The notes below the pieces were generated by a model that was given only the letters and a program-made list of their open reading frames with translations, was not told the origin of the DNA and ran no database searches. 64,000 bases of DNA, taken from Mucilaginibacter sp. Bleaf8. Its GTDB lineage: Bacteria > Bacteroidota > Bacteroidia > Sphingobacteriales > Sphingobacteriaceae. Position numbers and translations under genes: made by a program. The stretch covers positions 1-64,000 of the forward strand of contig NZ_JAHBBK010000002.1 in the NCBI RefSeq assembly GCF_018390515.1, given 5' to 3'. Shown here piece by piece: positions 60,344 through 64,000 of the stretch. Position 1 is the first letter of the stretch; each line of letters starts with the position of its first letter.

Positions 60344-62404
60344 TTGAATACACCTTTACCCAATATTGATCTTCAAACCGTTTACTATGCATTAGCTGCA
60401 GTAGTACTGCCTTTTACTGCTTTTTTGGTCAACCTGTTTATATCAGGCAAAAACAGTAAAATCTCGGGTTGGGTATCTACTGGTGCTATACTGGTAAGTG
60501 CAGTGTTTGCAGTTATGGTTTTTGGCCGTGTTTGGAATAGTCATGCCATACATGCGCAGCAACTGTGGTTCACTATAGGGCAAACTCCGGTATATGCGGG
60601 TGTTTGGCTCAATAATCTTTCGGTGCTGATGCTATTGCTGGTTACTGTAATCGCATTACCGGTGCATGTTTATTCAACTGCCTACATTAAAACGCACGAA
60701 AATAATCGCTATTTTACTTACCTCAGTTTGTTCTGTTTCAGTATGCTAGCACTGGTGGTGGTGGATAGCCTGGTACTGCTATATGCCTTTTGGGAACTGG
60801 TTGGCTTTTCGTCATACCTGCTCATCGGTTTCTGGTTCACGCGCGACAGTGCCGTTCAGGCTAACAAAAAGGCCTTCATTATGAACCGTATAGGGGATAT
60901 TGGTCTGCTTACAGCCATAATTATCCTGTTCTCCCAGTATCATACCTTTGATTTAATACAGCTGTTTGGTGATAACGGCCTTGTAGTAAAATCAATTATC
61001 AAGAATGATAGATGGATTGGTCCGGTAAGCCAAATAGCGGCTACCTGGCAATACGTAGCTTGCATCGGAATCTTCCTGGCGGTGGCCGCAAAATCGGCCC
61101 AGTTTCCGTTGCATACCTGGTTGCCCGATGCCATGGAAGGGCCAACTTCGGTATCTGCACTTATCCATGCTGCTACCATGGTGGCTGCCGGGGTGTTCTT
61201 ACTGGGTAGGGTATATCCTATGTTCAATATTCAGGAGCTGGATGCGTTGGCGGTTATAGGTTGTTTTACCGCTTTTATGGCTGCTACGATAGCGCTTACA
61301 CAAAACGATTTGAAGCGTATACTGGCTTATTCAACCATATCGCAATTAGGCTATATGATTATGGCTATGGGTATCAATGCTTACGCTTCGTCATTATTCC
61401 ATTTAGTTACCCATGCTTTCTTTAAATGTCTGCTGTTTCTGTGCTCTGGTGTCATCATCCACGAGATGCAACATATTAAAGAAGAGAACCAGCTGGACAT
61501 CGACCCGCAAAACATTTTGTATATGGGCGGCCTGCGCAAAAAGCTGCCCATTACATTTATTGCATGTGTAATTGGCTGCCTGGCACTGGTGGGTTTGCCG
61601 CTTACATCGGGCTATTTATCTAAAGATGGTATCCTGATCCAGTCGTTTGAATGGGCAGAGGGGCGCAGTACTTGGGGCTATCTTATACCGGTAGGTATTA
61701 TGCTTACCAGCTGCCTTACCGCATTTTATGTGGCCCGGTTAATTTTTAAAGTCTTCTTCGGTAAGTTCAGGTTGAAAGAAATTCTGCCTGATGTGCACCT
61801 GCACATCAGCGATGGTGGCTGGCAGTATACATTGCCGTTAATATTTTTGTCGCTATGCAGCCTGTTCCCGTTGTTTTCCTTAAATCCATTTCTATACGAG
61901 CATGCATGGCTCTATAAAGGATTTGTTCCGTCCAACTACCTGGCTCGTGAAAGTATATATCATACCATCATTCCGGTTATTATTAACCTAGCCAGTGTAT
62001 TTGTGGCTTACTGGGCATACGCCGTGTACATTCAGCAGCGTAAGCTGGTGTTTCCGCAAACCAGCTTTTTGTTCCGTTTATCTTATAACCAATGGTATAT
62101 TGATGCCTTTTACCGCAAAGTAATTGCTAATGCCGCAGTACAATTAGGCCAGGTGCTGTTTTGGCTTGACCGCAACGTGGTGGATGGTTTAGTGCATTTG
62201 CTCACCAAAGTCACCGGCTGGCTTTCCGCGTTAACTGCCTGGACCGACCGGTATATTGTGGATGGCACACTGCACCTGATAGCAGCCATTGCAAGCGCTA
62301 TTGGCAACTTTTTCCGCAGTTTTCAGGGCGGCAAGGTGCAATACTACCTATTTAGTATGCTGGCTGTAATACTGGCATTGTTTATTATCAAATTATTGAT
62401 CTGA
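60344..62404 (+). CDS. nuoL: NADH-quinone oxidoreductase subunit L
   Basis: A 686-residue antiporter-like subunit that pumps protons. Motifs: LLYAFWELVGFSSYLLIGFW (with the key Glu), AAKSAQFPLHTWLPDAMEGPTSVSALIHAATMV and LTQNDLKRILAYSTISQLGYM, then the C-terminal lateral helix region. The start is TTG at 60344, 4 bases after nuoK; no ATG suits better. Confidence 0.95.
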   Translation: MNTPLPNIDLQTVYYALAAVVLPFTAFLVNLFISGKNSKISGWVSTGAILVSAVFAVMVFGRVWNSHAIHAQQLWFTIGQTPVYAGVWLNNLSVLMLLLVTVIALPVHVYSTAYIKTHENNRYFTYLSLFCFSMLALVVVDSLVLLYAFWELVGFSSYLLIGFWFTRDSAVQANKKAFIMNRIGDIGLLTAIIILFSQYHTFDLIQLFGDNGLVVKSIIKNDRWIGPVSQIAATWQYVACIGIFLAVAAKSAQFPLHTWLPDAMEGPTSVSALIHAATMVAAGVFLLGRVYPMFNIQELDALAVIGCFTAFMAATIALTQNDLKRILAYSTISQLGYMIMAMGINAYASSLFHLVTHAFFKCLLFLCSGVIIHEMQHIKEENQLDIDPQNILYMGGLRKKLPITFIACVIGCLALVGLPLTSGYLSKDGILIQSFEWAEGRSTWGYLIPVGIMLTSCLTAFYVARLIFKVFFGKFRLKEILPDVHLHISDGGWQYTLPLIFLSLCSLFPLFSLNPFLYEHAWLYKGFVPSNYLARESIYHTIIPVIINLASVFVAYWAYAVYIQQRKLVFPQTSFLFRLSYNQWYIDAFYRKVIANAAVQLGQVLFWLDRNVVDGLVHLLTKVTGWLSALTAWTDRYIVDGTLHLIAAIASAIGNFFRSFQGGKVQYYLFSMLAVILALFIIKLLI

Positions 62405-62409
62405 ACCTG

Positions 62410-64000
62410 ATGAATATATTAACTCTACTCATTTTTTCTCCTGCACTGTTCGGACTCATCATACTGGCGTTGCCATCATCATGGCGGGCAAGCTATAAAT
62501 ATATTACGCTGCTGGCTGCGCTTTTGCAGGTTGGCATGAGCGTTTCTATGTACCTCAACTTTAAAACGGGGGCAGCTTTTGGCGGCTTTAATCAGGAAGG
62601 GCAGTACCAGTTTGTACAAAAGCTCCCTTGGATTAGCTTAAACCTGGGCAGTACCGGCAAAATGCAGATTGATTATTTTGTGGGTGTGGATGGTATGTCG
62701 ATCATGCTGCTGGTAATGAGTGCTGTGGTGATGGTGATTGCTACACTGGCTTCCTGGGAAATTAAAAGCAACCTGAAAGGTTACTTCGCATTGTTTTTGA
62801 TGCTGGATATGGCCGTAATGGGTGTTTTCAGTGCGCTGGATTTCTTCCTGTTCTATTTATTTTATGAGCTGATGCTGCTGCCTTTGTATTTCCTTATTGG
62901 TATGTGGGGAGGCGCGCGGCGCGAGTATGCAGCAATTAAGTTCTTTTTGTATACCCTGTTTGGTTCGGTATTTATGTTGCTGGTGATGGTGGGCTTATAC
63001 CTGTCGGTTACCGATCCGGCTACGGGCAATCATACCTTCAATATTGTGCAGATGATGAATCCGGCCAATTACCAGCAAGGATCGGTTTTTGCTTTATTGG
63101 GGCAGCAAACCTTATTTGGTATACCGGCAAGGATAGTGGGCTTTGTGGTGCTTTTTGTGGCTTTTGCCATTAAGGTGCCGGTTGTGCCGTTCCACACCTG
63201 GCTGCCCGATGCCCACGTAGAAGCGCCTACACCGGTATCCATCATTCTGGCTGGTGTATTGTTAAAGATTGGCGGTTATGGTATTATCCGCATCTGCATG
63301 GGCATATTCCCAGAGGTAGCTGTATCAGGTGCTTTCTGGCTGGGCCTGCTGGGCGTAATATCTATCCTATACGGTGCACTTAATGCATTGGCGCAACGAG
63401 ACTTGAAGCGCCTTATCGCTTACTCCTCTGTGTCGCACATGGGTTTTGTGCTTTTAGGCGTAGCCTCGCAAACAGCTGAAGGTGTAAGTGGCGCTATGAT
63501 GCAAATGATCAGTCACGGATTTTTATCGGCTATGCTGTTCTTCCTGGTAGGGGTGGTATACAACCGCGTGCATGATCGTGATATCTACAACTTCCGCGGA
63601 CTGGCAACCCTGATGCCTGATTATACCGTTTATGTGATGATCGCCTTTTTTGCATCCTTAGGTCTGCCAGGCTTTTCAGCCTTCGTGGCTGAGGCCTTTT
63701 CACTGGCCGGAGCATTTAAATCAACGCTGTTACCGCACTGGATGGCCGTATGTGGTTCAGTAGGTATTTTACTGAGCGCCGCGTACTTTTTATGGACCTT
63801 GCAGCGCATGTTCTTTGGTCAGGCACGGCTTAAAGGCGGCGAGGTGTGGAAAACAGCCTTGTCAAAATTAGATATACGCGAAAAGGCAGCCTTACTGCCA
63901 TTGGCTTTACTGGCCCTGTTGCTGGGCATTATGCCGTCATTGGCTTTAGATAAAATTAACGATTCGGTACTGGCATTTATCCATTTTTTACAGCTTAAAT
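62410..64000 (+). CDS. nuoM: NADH-quinone oxidoreductase subunit M (cut by window end)
   Basis: The reading frame opens with ATG at 62410, 5 bases after the nuoL stop, and stays open to the window end (about 530 codons). It begins MNILTLLIFSPALFGLIIL. Motifs of the antiporter-like NuoM subunit are LFYLFYELMLLPLYFLIGMWG, IKVPVVPFHTWLPDAHVEAPTPVS and LAQRDLKRLIAYSSVSHMGF. The stop and probably nuoN lie to the right. Most of the protein is seen, since NuoM is usually near 500 residues. Confidence 0.94.
   Translation, partial: MNILTLLIFSPALFGLIILALPSSWRASYKYITLLAALLQVGMSVSMYLNFKTGAAFGGFNQEGQYQFVQKLPWISLNLGSTGKMQIDYFVGVDGMSIMLLVMSAVVMVIATLASWEIKSNLKGYFALFLMLDMAVMGVFSALDFFLFYLFYELMLLPLYFLIGMWGGARREYAAIKFFLYTLFGSVFMLLVMVGLYLSVTDPATGNHTFNIVQMMNPANYQQGSVFALLGQQTLFGIPARIVGFVVLFVAFAIKVPVVPFHTWLPDAHVEAPTPVSIILAGVLLKIGGYGIIRICMGIFPEVAVSGAFWLGLLGVISILYGALNALAQRDLKRLIAYSSVSHMGFVLLGVASQTAEGVSGAMMQMISHGFLSAMLFFLVGVVYNRVHDRDIYNFRGLATLMPDYTVYVMIAFFASLGLPGFSAFVAEAFSLAGAFKSTLLPHWMAVCGSVGILLSAAYFLWTLQRMFFGQARLKGGEVWKTALSKLDIREKAALLPLALLALLLGIMPSLALDKINDSVLAFIHFLQLK

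Overview
The window comes from a chromosome of a Bacteroidota bacterium, most likely Sphingobacteriaceae (Mucilaginibacter or Pedobacter-like). The evidence is the TamL/TamB pair, type IX secretion genes (porT beside ubiE, a PorG-like gene, a cargo protein with a C-terminal sorting domain), the nadK-porG ... uppS-bamA-ompH-ompH order, DUF3822 next to rsmD, and promoter -7 boxes of the Bacteroidota form TAnnTTTG. The genus is inference from gene content and moderate GC. I see no prophage, plasmid gene, insertion sequence, CRISPR array, restriction system or tRNA. This is mostly core chromosome with small accessory pieces.

Layout. 1-174: 5S rRNA and terminator, the end of an rRNA operon, then about 670 bases without a supported gene. 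0.8-9 kb (minus): an aspartyl protease and the tamB-tamL outer-membrane assembly operon. 9-12.7 kb: dnaE. 12.8-15.6 kb: a divergent O-antigen polymerase/ligase-like membrane protein and a GT4 glycosyltransferase. 15.7-17 kb: thioredoxin and a DUF58 protein. 17.2-22 kb: a GH130 enzyme convergent with a two-gene glycosyltransferase operon. 22.4-25.7 kb (minus): an aminotransferase and an ECF sigma/anti-sigma-like/Spy-like operon whose middle protein has six tandem repeats. 25.8-29.2 kb (minus): the operon FAH hydrolase - M23 peptidase - peroxiredoxin, and a small type IX cargo protein. 29.4-37.7 kb: kup, cupin, UVR-motif protein, SDR, GNAT, pirin with a degenerate receiver, a propeller lipoprotein, rsmD and DUF3822. 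37.8-42.3 kb: a RecD-like helicase, Crp/Fnr regulator, a CheY-like receiver with a BLUF photoreceptor, GT9 and DUF3072.

42.4-57.6 kb (plus) is the core envelope block: ubiE-porT, SDR, YqeY, an alpha/beta hydrolase, CBS protein, nadK, the PorG-like gene, then an inserted MBOAT acyltransferase/SGNH partner/ExbD set, then uppS, bamA, two ompH and murI. 57.7-64 kb holds nuoH-nuoM of respiratory complex I, cut by the window end in nuoM.

The most interesting items are: (i) the sigma/six-repeat/Spy-like operon; (ii) the receiver-BLUF pair; (iii) a degenerate receiver co-transcribed with a pirin; (iv) the GH130/GT4/GT4 glycan module; (v) start codons placed a few bases after a -7 box, in two cases with that box inside the T-tract of the preceding terminator, suggesting leaderless mRNAs; (vi) TTG starts in the nuo operon. 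No single strikingly new system is proven by the sequence alone.
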